DNA of 64,000 nt. Origin: Mayamaea pseudoterrestris. Its lineage: Eukaryota > Bacillariophyta > Bacillariophyceae > Sellaphorales > Sellaphoraceae. The notes below the pieces were generated by a model. That model saw only the letters and a program-made list of their open reading frames with translations, was not told the origin of the DNA and did not search any database. The position numbers were made by a program, and so were the translations under genes. This document shows, piece after piece, positions 29,767 to 39,538 of this stretch. The stretch covers positions 62,001 to 126,000 of the forward strand of contig BROI01000012.1 of assembly GCA_027923505.1 (NCBI GenBank). The letters run 5' to 3'. The first letter of the stretch is position 1. Each line of letters starts with the position of its first letter.

Positions 29767-30585
29767 TCACCCTTCTTGTTCCGAAACACTCACATTATCA
29801 TTGCCTTCATACTGTTTCGTCCACTTGCCGTTCACTTGCACCCACTCAAACTTGCCCTTGGGCGGCGCGCGACCCCATTCATGACGCGGTGGTGTCTTGA
29901 CACTGCCCTTGAGCTGCGGCGCCGTAATCTTGTCCACCACGGCCGCGTGACGAACGCCGGCGTAATCCTTGTTGGGGTTCTTCACCTTTTCCTTCAGTAG
30001 TGGCGCGGTAAACTTGTCCAGTGCACCCGACTTGCTAAAGGCAGACGTTTGTTGCGCGTCAATTTTGACTGGATTCTTGATCGAGTCTTTGGAAAGCGGG
30101 TCGTGAAACTTATCCACCGTTGCTGAATGTCTCTTGCCTTGATGGTCTTTGCTTGGATTGTGAAGCTTGTCCTTTAGTAGCGGCTCTGTAAATATGTCGG
30201 CAATGCCAGTGCTGACAAAGGCAGACTGAATGGAGGATCGAGTCGCTGAAGTAGTAGTCGAGATTGTTGCAGAAGGAGCGTTTGTCGTTTGCTCATCCTC
30301 GCGGCTATCGCTGTTGTCAGCAGCTTGATTTTCGTGTTCCAGCTTTTGTCCTCCCTCAGTCGCATTTTGATTTCCCATTTGATCGACACTAAGCGTGTTG
30401 GACGTGTTTCGATCGTCGTCGGCGTCTTCGTCGTTGGAGGAAAATGACTCATCCTGTGTGACATCCACATGCTTGGTATTGCCGCTGCCATCCTTCATGT
30501 CATGCTTTTGAAAGGTCTGCTCAATGTCATCTACATGAGTGACAGAGTCGTCTGAATCAGAATCTTCATCGTCGTTTGTAGTCAT
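29767..30585 (-). CDS. acidic protein with internal repeats, function unknown
   Basis: A 272-residue single-exon ORF starting at an ATG. The first 140 residues are acidic and low in complexity (Asp, Ser, Gln, Asn). The second part has about four copies of a 25-30-residue repeat with the pattern F-[TH]-[AED]-P-L-[LS]-K-[ED]-x-[IVL]-x-N-P; clear copies are FTEPLLKDKLHNP, FHDPLSKDSIKNP and FTAPLLKEKVKNP. The end contains WVQVNGKW. No catalytic motif, membrane span or signal was seen. The repeats suggest a binding or scaffold role, but I do not recognise the family. Confidence 0.6.
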   Translation of the reverse strand: MTTNDDEDSDSDDSVTHVDDIEQTFQKHDMKDGSGNTKHVDVTQDESFSSNDEDADDDRNTSNTLSVDQMGNQNATEGGQKLEHENQAADNSDSREDEQTTNAPSATISTTTSATRSSIQSAFVSTGIADIFTEPLLKDKLHNPSKDHQGKRHSATVDKFHDPLSKDSIKNPVKIDAQQTSAFSKSGALDKFTAPLLKEKVKNPNKDYAGVRHAAVVDKITAPQLKGSVKTPPRHEWGRAPPKGKFEWVQVNGKWTKQYEGNDNVSVSEQEG

Positions 30586-31381
30586 GGTCCGAGTGTATCA
30601 GGAAGCTTGGGAGTTTTTGGGTGGATTTGTCGAGATTTGTCGAGCTGCTGGGCTCGAGTCTCGATCTGCTTGTTTAGGCATTCAATGAATGTACGACCAA
30701 GCCAGCTTTTACAACAAAGTAACGCAGAGAGGGATTATTGACCCTTTGAACGAGCGTAATGTGAATGGATATTGCTATTGTCGTCGCAGGTTGGTCATCT
30801 TGATCGTGATTGGCATCAAGATTTTCGCCCGTCGCTCGTTCGTCCTAAAATGTCGCACCGATAAACGAACTATTGCGTAAAGTGTACTGCCAAAAACTTT
30901 GAAATAAATCAAAGTTATTGGCACTGTAGCGTAAAGTGTACTGCCAAAAACTTTGATTTTCAACGGACAATGACTATGGCGTAAAGTGTAGTGCCAAAAA
31001 CTGTGAAATAAATCAAAGTTATTGGCACTATAGCGTAAAGTGTACTCGAGTACCGCTGCGTTATCATGAGCGACATGAAACGCACAGCTTCGGTTTGACA
31101 AACGCCAAACGAGTGCTCGGCCATGACCCGCCATACCGTACATATACTTGGAATGCTAAACAGTATTAACGGCTCATCACTACATTGACATCTGCAAGGA
31201 CCTAACGAATAGCAAAGGAAAGAGAGTTGCGGCAGACGAGAGAGTATTGGAAACGAATCGATAAAAGGTTCAGTCAGCCGACTTGAATTAGGACAAGGGC
31301 TTTAAAATCCTCAAAATCTGGATCAATAGCCGACGTTCTTCCGCGAGCTCAAGCTATTAAATCGCCAATAACTTTTTCAAA
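30586..31381. other. intergenic region with hairpin repeats
   Basis: Divergent promoter region of the repeat protein and the ARFRP1-like gene. It contains the 50-54-bp hairpin repeat described separately and otherwise no gene. Confidence 0.4.
30875..31050. repeat. 50-54-bp tandem hairpin repeat
   Basis: The word gcgtaaagtgta occurs at 30875, 30929, 30979 and 31033. Two of the units are inverted repeats: gccaaaaactttga pairs with tcaaagttattggca around an aataaa-like loop. The structure resembles a small MITE-like or hairpin repeat. Confidence 0.8.
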
Positions 31382-32782
31382 ATGTTCAGTCTCGTGAATG
31401 GAGTCTACCAAGCCTACTTTGCGACGCCGCAGCTCAACATTTTGGTCGTCGGAGCCCAAGGATCCGGCAAGACAACCTTGATGGAGCGACTCAAAGTGAC
31501 GGAATTTGCCAGCAAGGCGCCCAAAGGATCCGGCGTACTGACGCAATATAGTAGTCCGTTGTCAGCAAAGGAAGCGAAGCAAGTCTTTTTCAGTGATGGA
31601 ACGATTGCAAAGGAACATGTCGTCATGCTGGAGCAGCAGCAGCAAGAAGCTCCTCAGTCACCGTTGCCGAATGCAATCATAAGTCAAGGCGTTCCTGACG
31701 CCGTCGTTTTGGAAACGCCGGATACCAAGCGACGACTCGCTGCCATGGCGACGAACCAGCGACGGCGGTTTCGATGGATTTGTCCGGCGCCGGAAAAGTA
31801 TCAGCATGCGCATGAGGACGATGACGACGATGCTAGCGACGACGAGAAGGACGATTCCATCCACGCACCAGGCAATGGCGACAAGCAAATTTTGGACATT
31901 CCATTGCCGCTGGATATGAATCAAGAATCATGTTCGTTGCTTTCGGCGCCCGAGCCGCTCGAGCAATTATACTTTGCCAGCAGTCCGCAGCAATCAACGA
32001 CGAGCAATCGAAAATTATTGTCGCCTGTACCGCCTCTTGATACGACGCAAGGATTTGTTCCACCGCCTGCAATCATTGCAACGCGATCCCCGTCCATGGA
32101 AGATGTTCAAGACGAAAGTCGTCGCTTGGAGTCCATGCGGAGTATCAACTTGTCGGATCGGTCCAGTGGCGAGTTTGCGTCAAACGGCGTCTCGCAACAG
32201 CAGCAGCAACAACAATTGGACTACAATTTGAAGAAAAATTGCAAAATGTTGCCCTTGAAAAAGATTCGGCCAACGATTGGAATGAATCTTTGTCGCGTCA
32301 ATAACATTTGCGGAGCCAGTTGTCACGTCATGGACGTGGGTGGTCGCATGCAGCAGCTTTGGGAGCGATACTACCATGACTGCGATGCTGTCATTTTTGT
32401 ATGGAAGCTGGACAACCAACATAGTGAAAAGCAATTTAAAAATGAAGAGGACGACAGTGATAGTGACGACGAGAGACCAGTGGTGACGGCCCAGCAGCAG
32501 TTGCAAATGCTGGAGCGAGTGCGAAGCTCGATTCCCGAGGATGTTCTGTTTATGGTGCTTGGTCAGATGCGAGCGCCGTCACGTGCAGCCTCTATCAAGA
32601 CGGATCGCATGTATTCCTCGTCTTGTCTATTACCCAATTACCATAATTTGTATCAGGCACTCTACTTTTGCAACGCGGCAACTGGTCAAGGCGTCAAGAC
32701 TGCACTGGAATGGCTTGTTCCACTGGCCAAGCGACAGCAGCTGACGCGGGTACGATCATCAGTCGATGGTGACAAATTTTAA
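31382..32782 (+). CDS. ARFRP1-like Arf-family protein with large insertion and degenerate GTPase motifs
   Basis: A 466-residue protein. The N terminus (MFSLVNGVYQAYFA) and the P-loop GAQGSGKT (residues 24-31) match the ARFRP1 pattern, as does the end (GQGVKTALEWLV). The Arf fold is interrupted between about residues 45 and 285 by an acidic, Gln/Ser-rich, probably disordered insertion. The switch 1 TIG is at 298-300. Switch 2 reads DVGGR (318-322), so the catalytic Gln of DxGGQ is an Arg. No NKxD guanine-specificity motif is visible; the expected place reads FMVLGQM. ARFRP1 normally recruits ARL1 and golgins to the trans-Golgi. Here GTP binding may persist, but hydrolysis and nucleotide specificity are doubtful. 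It converges with the BTB gene, 59 bp away. Confidence 0.75.
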   Translation: MFSLVNGVYQAYFATPQLNILVVGAQGSGKTTLMERLKVTEFASKAPKGSGVLTQYSSPLSAKEAKQVFFSDGTIAKEHVVMLEQQQQEAPQSPLPNAIISQGVPDAVVLETPDTKRRLAAMATNQRRRFRWICPAPEKYQHAHEDDDDDASDDEKDDSIHAPGNGDKQILDIPLPLDMNQESCSLLSAPEPLEQLYFASSPQQSTTSNRKLLSPVPPLDTTQGFVPPPAIIATRSPSMEDVQDESRRLESMRSINLSDRSSGEFASNGVSQQQQQQQLDYNLKKNCKMLPLKKIRPTIGMNLCRVNNICGASCHVMDVGGRMQQLWERYYHDCDAVIFVWKLDNQHSEKQFKNEEDDSDSDDERPVVTAQQQLQMLERVRSSIPEDVLFMVLGQMRAPSRAASIKTDRMYSSSCLLPNYHNLYQALYFCNAATGQGVKTALEWLVPLAKRQQLTRVRSSVDGDKF

Positions 32783-32841
32783 CTATATTGTTACCGTAAT
32801 CTTGAATATAAACGAATAGATGACGTCTGCAATCATTTATC

Positions 32842-33948
32842 TTATGCACGACGGAGCCTCTTCTTGAAGTTCTCCTCCGTTGCGTACATATGCGCGCGCA
32901 AGTACCCTGATCTCTTTTTCTCATCAGAGAGAGTAATCTCTAAGTCAATGACTTGATGGTGCTTTAAAGAAAGCAATGCCTGCGTCCTTGTCAAAAACTC
33001 AACTAGAAAGAGTGGACCTTGCCGACTCAATGATTTGAAATGTGTTGCTTCAATTTCCACAAATGCGGTTGTCAGGGCCGCCAGACATCGTTCCTGTAGA
33101 CTTGTAAGGCAGTCCATTCCATTATGATCATATATCATTGCTTCACATTCCAGCAACGCAAACGCAGACTTTGGGTCGATTTCGCAAAGAGTCTCTTCAC
33201 ACGTCAGCCTATTAAATTTTTCGCTATCCAAGGCGCCATTGTCAAGCAATCGAGGAATGATCTTTGCCGCTAATTGCGATCGTGCCAACAAATCTGAGCC
33301 TCCTCTGAGCACTTTTGCCCAAAAGTCGTCACTTTTACATTCTAGAATAGCGTACTCATTCTGTACAAGCAAGCTCATCTGCGATGTGCAGCAGTGCTGT
33401 ACGACGCGCATCACTGCCGATGTACTGAAAGCGCATGAATGAACATAGTACAGGTGGCAATTCGAAAGGCAAACGTCCTTCTTTATGAATTGCTTGGCCA
33501 GCCAGCGAAGCCGCGGAATGTCAAAGTATCGTCCGAGGAAATGCATGGGTGTGGCGTTTTCTGTTGTGAGCTCGACGCCGACATTTATATTGTAAATGTA
33601 GTCGAGCATGGCGGGGAAGGCGTTCGCAGCTAGCTCATGAAGTTCCACCCGACTGGTCTTGTTTTTGTTCTCCGCAAAATCGGCATTTGCACGGCAGAGT
33701 GCCTCAAAGTACCCGCTCTTACGCGTACCTACCGTCAAAAAGTATTGATGAACATGATATTCAGTCGTTCCTGGATGATCTTTGCCGATTGCGACGACTT
33801 GAATAGTCCAGTCCGAATAACTTTCGCCAGGAGACATACGCCAGTCAATGTTCTTCCAGCTAGCTTCAAAAGGCTCTGCATCAGAATCGTCATCTTCATC
33901 GTCTTTGCTTGTTGATTCGTCGTCGAAAGTCAATGCATTGGATGACAT
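32842..33948 (-). CDS. BTB/POZ domain protein
   Basis: A 368-residue single-exon protein. After an acidic N terminus of about 40 residues comes a BTB fold: the DWTIQVV strand, then HVHQYFLTVGTRKSGYFEALC, the part that in BTB proteins carries the buried His and the serine/phenylalanine of the core, and ELHELAANAFPAMLDYIYN. The C-terminal part is helical, BACK-like, without a recognised substrate-binding domain. BTB proteins commonly serve as adaptors for Cullin-3 ubiquitin ligases. A decayed second copy lies just upstream at about 34300-34640 in the same orientation. Confidence 0.85.
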   Translation of the reverse strand: MSSNALTFDDESTSKDDEDDDSDAEPFEASWKNIDWRMSPGESYSDWTIQVVAIGKDHPGTTEYHVHQYFLTVGTRKSGYFEALCRANADFAENKNKTSRVELHELAANAFPAMLDYIYNINVGVELTTENATPMHFLGRYFDIPRLRWLAKQFIKKDVCLSNCHLYYVHSCAFSTSAVMRVVQHCCTSQMSLLVQNEYAILECKSDDFWAKVLRGGSDLLARSQLAAKIIPRLLDNGALDSEKFNRLTCEETLCEIDPKSAFALLECEAMIYDHNGMDCLTSLQERCLAALTTAFVEIEATHFKSLSRQGPLFLVEFLTRTQALLSLKHHQVIDLEITLSDEKKRSGYLRAHMYATEENFKKRLRRA

Positions 33949-34299
33949 TGTATCGCTAATGGTGGCAACCTATGATCGTCTCGCACAGACATTGATCGTA
34001 CCGCACCAAAAATTGTTCCACGTAAACGCTATCAACGCAAGCCTGAGCGATCGATCGTGGAACTCTCAATGATTCCACGCTCACCCAAAGCTGAGCGATG
34101 CAACCAGTCAAGTATCGTAAGTAGTCGGACAAGTCCGACTTTCAATGAAAAGGCCCAAATCATGAAGTATTAAGTTTGCGAGCTCTCCAATGCTTCCAGT
34201 AACAATAAAGCTCACTTTCGCTCCACACAGCGGAATGGCAACGCCGTCAACTATTCAGAAGACTCAGACATACCTCTCAAACCAATACACACTTGCGTG
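33949..34299. other. intergenic sequence between the BTB gene and its relic
   Basis: No ORF of note. It contains the promoter of the BTB gene and the decayed 3' part of the relic. Confidence 0.35.
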
Positions 34300-34640
34300 C
34301 TCTGTAGAAGACTATATTTGGCAGCTGCAGTTAATCAAGCGTCCGTATGTACCTTTCCATTTCCATTCGAGATCAACATTGTGCTGCGTCCGTCGGACAT
34401 GGAATGACTTGACAAGAGCTGTTGATGAGCGCACACCAAGTCGGATCCTGTATCCCTTGTACACAAGGTTCAGTATGGCTGGAAAAGCATTGGTAGCTAT
34501 CTCGTGGAGATTCACTAACTGTAGACGACTCTTGCCCTTTTGCGAGTGGAAATCTGAAACTCAACGACACACAATCTTTGATATCCATCAGTCAAGGGAC
34601 AGCAATGACAATTTGAAACTGTAATGGTCCAATCCACGAA
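34300..34640 (-). pseudogene. BTB/POZ gene relic
   Basis: Minus-strand fragments repeat the core of the neighbouring BTB gene: a WTI-like strand near 34625, then NLHEIATNAFPAILNLVY (about nt 34450-34510), which aligns with ELHELAANAFPAMLDYIY. The copy is cut into different frames and lacks both ends. It is most likely a tandem duplicate of the BTB gene that has decayed. Confidence 0.7.
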
Positions 34641-35277
34641 GCTTTCACTTTCACAAACATATATCCGCCAAAAACAATCGCATCGCATTGATCAACATTA
34701 ATTAGAGAAGCGGCTCTACATCCAAATCGCGATCACTGTCAAAATCTGGAATAGACGTGGATTGTGGATGACATCGTGTCTCCCGCTTTGGTCATTGGCA
34801 AACTCAATTAGAATGTAAAAGAGGCGATATTAGGTCCAAATTGAAATCAATGTCAGGCTGGAAGGCTGGAGACAAGCTCGCATGACCGAACGATGAATGA
34901 AGATGAAGTGGTCGTCGTTGCAAAGTTCATTGTGGCGGGTACCGGTTGAAGTCGTACTGTGACGCGGGCGCGAAAGATCGCCGCTCAGCTTCAACCACCA
35001 CCAGATTTTTGTCGGCGCTGGCTCGATCGTGTCTTTCAGACTGCAACGACACATCATCCATCATACCAAGCTACTGCTTCCAGTCCCTTTACTATATGTT
35101 TCAATAAGCAAAGTAAACTCTGTCTCCAGTTACATTCAAGCGTGGCTCTTCGCCGCATTTGAAGTGCATCGCCGATTGCCAAGCACTCATTGTCGACGAG
35201 ACAGAGCGCCTACTACGATTCTAAGAGCACCGACCAACGTTTAGCTCGCTGAACATCAATATACATCAAGATACATC
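34641..35277. other. intergenic spacer
   Basis: No recognised gene or repeat; short ORFs only. Confidence 0.35.
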
Positions 35278-35731
35278 ATGAAGATGCATCCACAACCCTT
35301 TACTTTCGCTTCGGAGCATGACGATGTCATCTCGTTGGAGAGTTTAGGAAAGGGCTGCTTTGATCCGACGGTCCGCTCACCCGTCCATTCACGAACCATG
35401 CGCCGAGAAAGCCAAGAAGCAGCAAGTTTGGCGAAGCTGGATCTTCCATGCATTTATGTGTTCAAGGCTGAAGTGCTGGATTGTTCGAGTGGCCGTAGTC
35501 ACGACTTTTCCCTGACGAAGGACGATTTCGAGACTTCGAAATGTCGTCGCGTAAACCATAAAAGTATGGTGGAGCACTGACCATATTGCTCATTTGACAA
35601 GTGCTTTATAAATTTTGCAGACTTTAAGTATGAATCTGCCGCAAGACGTACGCGGAAAGCAGTGTCATGCGTCGAATGATGAGACCTTGTTCTATTTTCG
35701 CTTCAAACTGGTACGCACGCGCACGCAATAG
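35278..35731 (+). CDS. possible small gene with one intron, function unknown
   Basis: An ATG at 35278 opens a frame of 91 codons up to a possible donor (gtaaac, 35551). An acceptor ttgcag ends at 35620, and the second exon continues in phase for 36 codons to a stop at 35729. The 70-bp intron fits the intron size in this window. The sequence has no known domain. A further donor (gtacgc, near 35711) and an acceptor (ttttag) could add a third exon with a hydrophobic stretch, but this is not certain. Confidence 0.3.
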
Positions 35732-36419
35732 TTTTTTCAAGTTTCAGATCAATTGGTTTTAGCTGTGCAACAAAATGATTAAGCGAGCTGTTATAATAAT
35801 ATTTGGCACGGCAACGTCTTTAATCGTTCATAGAAGAAATCTACTTGCATCGCACATCGCACGCACCGACCCACCAACTTTCCACAACTCTGGAATACTC
35901 AACACCGAGTGCGCAGGAGTCTGATAACGACATAAGCGATATCGATCACATTTAAGGCTCCCAACAACGATAGTTTTGCTGCGTAAAAGGCGCTATAGTT
36001 GAGTGCAGCGTGAATTGCTTGTCTTGCACCATTGATCTTGACCATTTTTTGTCGTCGGTTCGCACGACTGATTGGGCGCGATCGGTCACAAGTACATAAG
36101 CCTCATTCGAGTCATTTACACACAAGTGATTGAAACGATAAACGTCAGCGATGGGCTTAAAAAGAAGTTTTCTTCGTCCATTCTTAAAGAACGCGTGATA
36201 CGATTGATGGCCACAAATGACCTGAAGCTGTGTGTGCAGTCATTGAAATAAAGCAATCAGATATCGACCGCGTACGCATGGAGTGACACGAGGACATTGG
36301 ACGCTCCGTCATCTCGAAGCCATCAAAGAAGTCATCAGCAACACGACAGTGCTTTTTGACCATCCTCCGATCGGTCGTCTCACAAGCTTTGTAAAAGCAC
36401 TTTGCTAGCTAGCTACGCC
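35732..36419. other. upstream region of the first heliorhodopsin gene
   Basis: About 690 bp without a convincing gene. It should hold the promoter of heliorhodopsin 1. No tandem repeat was seen. Confidence 0.35.
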
Positions 36420-37399
36420 ATGCCGTCCAATCTTTCTCGTGCAATTGATCACGAACATGAAGGCGAAGAAGGCGCCATTGTGATTCGCACCACCGAAGCA
36501 AAACTCCGAGAAGCCGAGAGCAAGCTACTCGAGATTCAGAATTTCAACGAAGTCCCCAAATCATTGGGAATGATGTCGCTCGGAGCTTGCGTTTTTCAGT
36601 TCATTTCTGGATTCATCCTACTCATCATGACTGTGAGGAGCGAGGGCAACTGGAACTACTTCACCATGTATCCTTCGGCTGAACCTGGCGTGCCTGTGCC
36701 GTCACCTCGTGCCATTGGAAGCTTCAATATTCTTTGGCTGTCTCCCATTTCCATTTTGTTATCGGCACTGGATCATACCTGCAGTCTCGTCTTCCGTTCC
36801 ACATATGAATGGTACATTGCGCGGAACCAAAACCCCTTTCGATGGACCGAGTATGCGCTTTCAGCGTCCGTCATGCATTTGATGATTGCCCAGCTTGCTG
36901 GTATTACCGACGTTCACTTGCTTGTGACCATTTTTGTGTTGAAGGCCCTCGCCATGAACCTGGCCTCCTTGCACGAGGTGATTAACGCCAAGGCTCGGGC
37001 AGATGGATTGAAACAAAACTGGAGGTCCTTTTACCTTGCATGGGTGGCCCAATTGACTTGTTGGATCATTGTATTCAACTACTTTGGGGTTTCGGCCTCC
37101 CAAACTGAACAGCAAACCTTTCTCTGGGTCATTATGATCTTATGCTTCATCTTGGATAATTCGTTTGCCGTGTGCTTCTTTCTGCAGTGGACCAGGACAC
37201 CACCTTGCGATGGTAAGTTACACCTTTTGTTTATTTGTTTTCGGACTGCTGGTGATAGCTCGTAAAACTTGCTGATTCTATCTTTTTCCTCCTTGTAGAC
37301 TATGCGACGGGTGAAAAGATGTTCATCGTTTTGAGCTTTACCGCCAAGACGCTTTTGGCATGGGTTGCCTTTGGTGGGGTGGTTGCCACGACCAATTAG
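36420..37399 (+). CDS. heliorhodopsin 1
   Basis: Two exons, 36420-37212 and 37299-37399, with an 86-bp intron (gtaagt..ttgtag). The protein has 297 residues. After a polar N terminus, the LEIQNFN segment leads into the first membrane span. The motif NQNPFRWTEY (137-145) gives Arg141 and Glu144, matching the Arg and counterion Glu of heliorhodopsin 48C12. The last span, encoded in exon 2, has SFTAKTLLAW with Lys281 as the retinal Schiff-base lysine and Ser277 four residues before it. Heliorhodopsins are inverted-topology light sensors without pump activity in most cases. The first in-frame ATG is 36420; the open frame upstream has none. A paralogue lies about 1 kb downstream in the same orientation. 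Near position 60, where 48C12 has His23, this protein has Gln. Confidence 0.9.
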
Positions 37400-38460
37400 A
37401 TAATACAAGCTCCAATTGTGCGCAAATTTTGGGTGCCCGTTAAAAATTTAGTGAACTTATCAAACTGAAAGTACCAGTAGTGAAATTGGCGAATGATTTT
37501 GGTTCGTGTGCGCCTCATCAACGATGAGGCAATGGACCATCTTGTCTCCACCCAATACCGGTACCAAATCCTGACTTGCCTTTCGACATGTCTATGAAGT
37601 AGTAAACAGATAGGAGTCCATGCCCTTTGGAGTGTGCCCATTTTTTAAACCTTCGTTTCTCGCTGCGCATCGGGACTCGGCGCTTAAAGGAGCAAGCCTT
37701 CGACTCGTCACCTTTGCATTACCGTTGCCTTGAGCTTGTCTATAACCTCTGAAAGAAGATGACGAGACAAAACAGTCGGCGCAGCGATATCAGACCGCTG
37801 GCATTCCGCTTCCATCGTACTTAGCACCTGCGTGCTGCGTGCGTACCCCGCGTGCTGCGTTGGACGTGGACGTCGACATTGACTACCGGTGAAGAGCTCC
37901 GCCACAACCCACATGTACATTTCTCATAGTGTCACTTCCGTGCACGCCATTATAAGATTGTGCTGGTGCGTAGCAACCTTTGTGCTCGCCCTCATCTTTC
38001 GATGCTCAAGAGTTAATGAGGAGTGACGAGCTGTCGGTGTCGAGGATCGATCGGCACGTGTGACGATTGCTTAAATCAAGTCTCTTGCCAACAAGAAAGG
38101 CAATACAAAGATGTCTCACAGAATCGGTTCGTCGCGAGGCATTTAGTTATTGCCATAATCGTCAAGACGTTTACGACTTATGCTGCGGCGCCACGAATCA
38201 ATTCTACGACTGAATGACGCAGGATACAATAGCCCATCTGGTCATTCGAAACAACATATGAGTCATTTTCGGACCTTTTTTCATCAACAGTCATCACGGC
38301 TGACACCAGCCATCAAAACCACGAGCAACGCTGGTTTTGATTTATGATACTCCTTCCATCAACCACATTCGTTGCCGTGCAATTCCCAGCGTCTTCTTCG
38401 CCCGCAACTCGTCAAAGTGCTATTGGTCTGCGCACTTCTCCGTCAATTCGATCACCTACG
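37400..38460. other. intergenic spacer between the two heliorhodopsin genes
   Basis: 1.06 kb without a convincing gene. It holds the 3' flank of the first and the promoter of the second heliorhodopsin. An in-frame ATG at 38344 would extend the second gene but has no counterpart in the first. Confidence 0.4.
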
Positions 38461-39422
38461 ATGCCACACAACGTCACGGAAGATTCCACCCGTGAGGGCG
38501 AAGAAGGCGCGATTGTCATCCGCACCACGGAAGCCAAGCTGCGGGAAGCCGAGTCGAGGTTGCTTGAGATCCAAAACTTCAACCATGTACCAAAGTCGTT
38601 AAGCATGATCACATTGGGTGCTTGCGTTTTTCAATACATTTCGGGCTTCATTCTTTTGATTGTCACGGTGCAAAGTGATGGGAGATGGTGGTACTACACA
38701 GAATATCCGAGCGCCGAAGGCGGCATTCCTGTCCCAAACTCGCGGCCGATCGGCAGCTTCAACATTTTGTGGTATGCGCCAATCTTCATCCTACTTTCAG
38801 CGTTAGATCATACTTGTTGTCTCATCTTTCGCCAAACCTACGATTGGTACATTGCTCGCAATCAGAATCCCTTCCGTTGGGCTGAGTACTCACTTTCTGC
38901 CTCGCTAATGCATGTCATGATTACGCAGCTCGCTGGAGTCACCGATGTGCATTTATTGGTCACTATCTTTGTGCTAAAGGCGCTTGTCATGCAGTTGGGA
39001 TCTTTGCACGAAGTGGTGAATGCCAAGGCTCGGGCGGATGGGTTGAAGCAGAATTGGAAGGCATACTACCTCTCATGGATTGCGCAAATTGTTTGTTGGG
39101 TAATCACTTTCAACTACTTTGGCGTTTCAGCTTCGCAAACTGACCAGGCATCCTTCCTTTGGGTCATTATGATCATTTGTTTCATCTTGGACAACTCATT
39201 TGCCGTGGTGTTTCATTTGCAGTGGACCAGGACGCCTCCATTTGACGGTAAGTGACAAGTGACGACTGTTTCGTCGCAATGCGGCATCTATCACTGCTCA
39301 CCTACAGTTCTTCTCGATCAGACTACGCAACCGGAGAAAAGACGTTTATCATCTTGAGCTTTACTGCCAAGACGCTGCTGGCGTGGGTTGCGTACGGAGG
39401 CATCGTTGCAACAACCAAATGA
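38461..39422 (+). CDS. heliorhodopsin 2
   Basis: Two exons, 38461-39247 and 39322-39422, with a 74-bp intron (gtaagt..gatcag) at the same place and phase as in the first copy. The protein has 295 residues and is clearly similar to heliorhodopsin 1 over its whole length. Conserved points are EIQNFN, Arg139 and Glu142 in FRWAEY, and Lys279 in SFTAKTLLAW. The start MPHNVTED was chosen because it aligns with MPSN of the first copy. Differences cluster in the N terminus and the first loop (for example WWYYTEYPSAEGG against WNYFTMYPSAEPG). The pair is a tandem duplication. Whether they respond to different light colours or differ in expression cannot be read from sequence. Confidence 0.9.
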
Positions 39423-39538
39423 GCAAAACAATTTAACGCATGCTACAGTGATCAGTCATGAAGCTACTTTCAGCGCATAATCCGGTTCAATATACAAGCT
39501 AAAATTTTGAAGTAAGTTAATCTCATAATGTATAATGC

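Noticed and set aside
38344-38460. Longer N terminus for heliorhodopsin 2 from the ATG at 38344
   Set aside because: The extra 39 residues have no counterpart in the paralogue, and the start at 38461 aligns with MPSN of the first copy.
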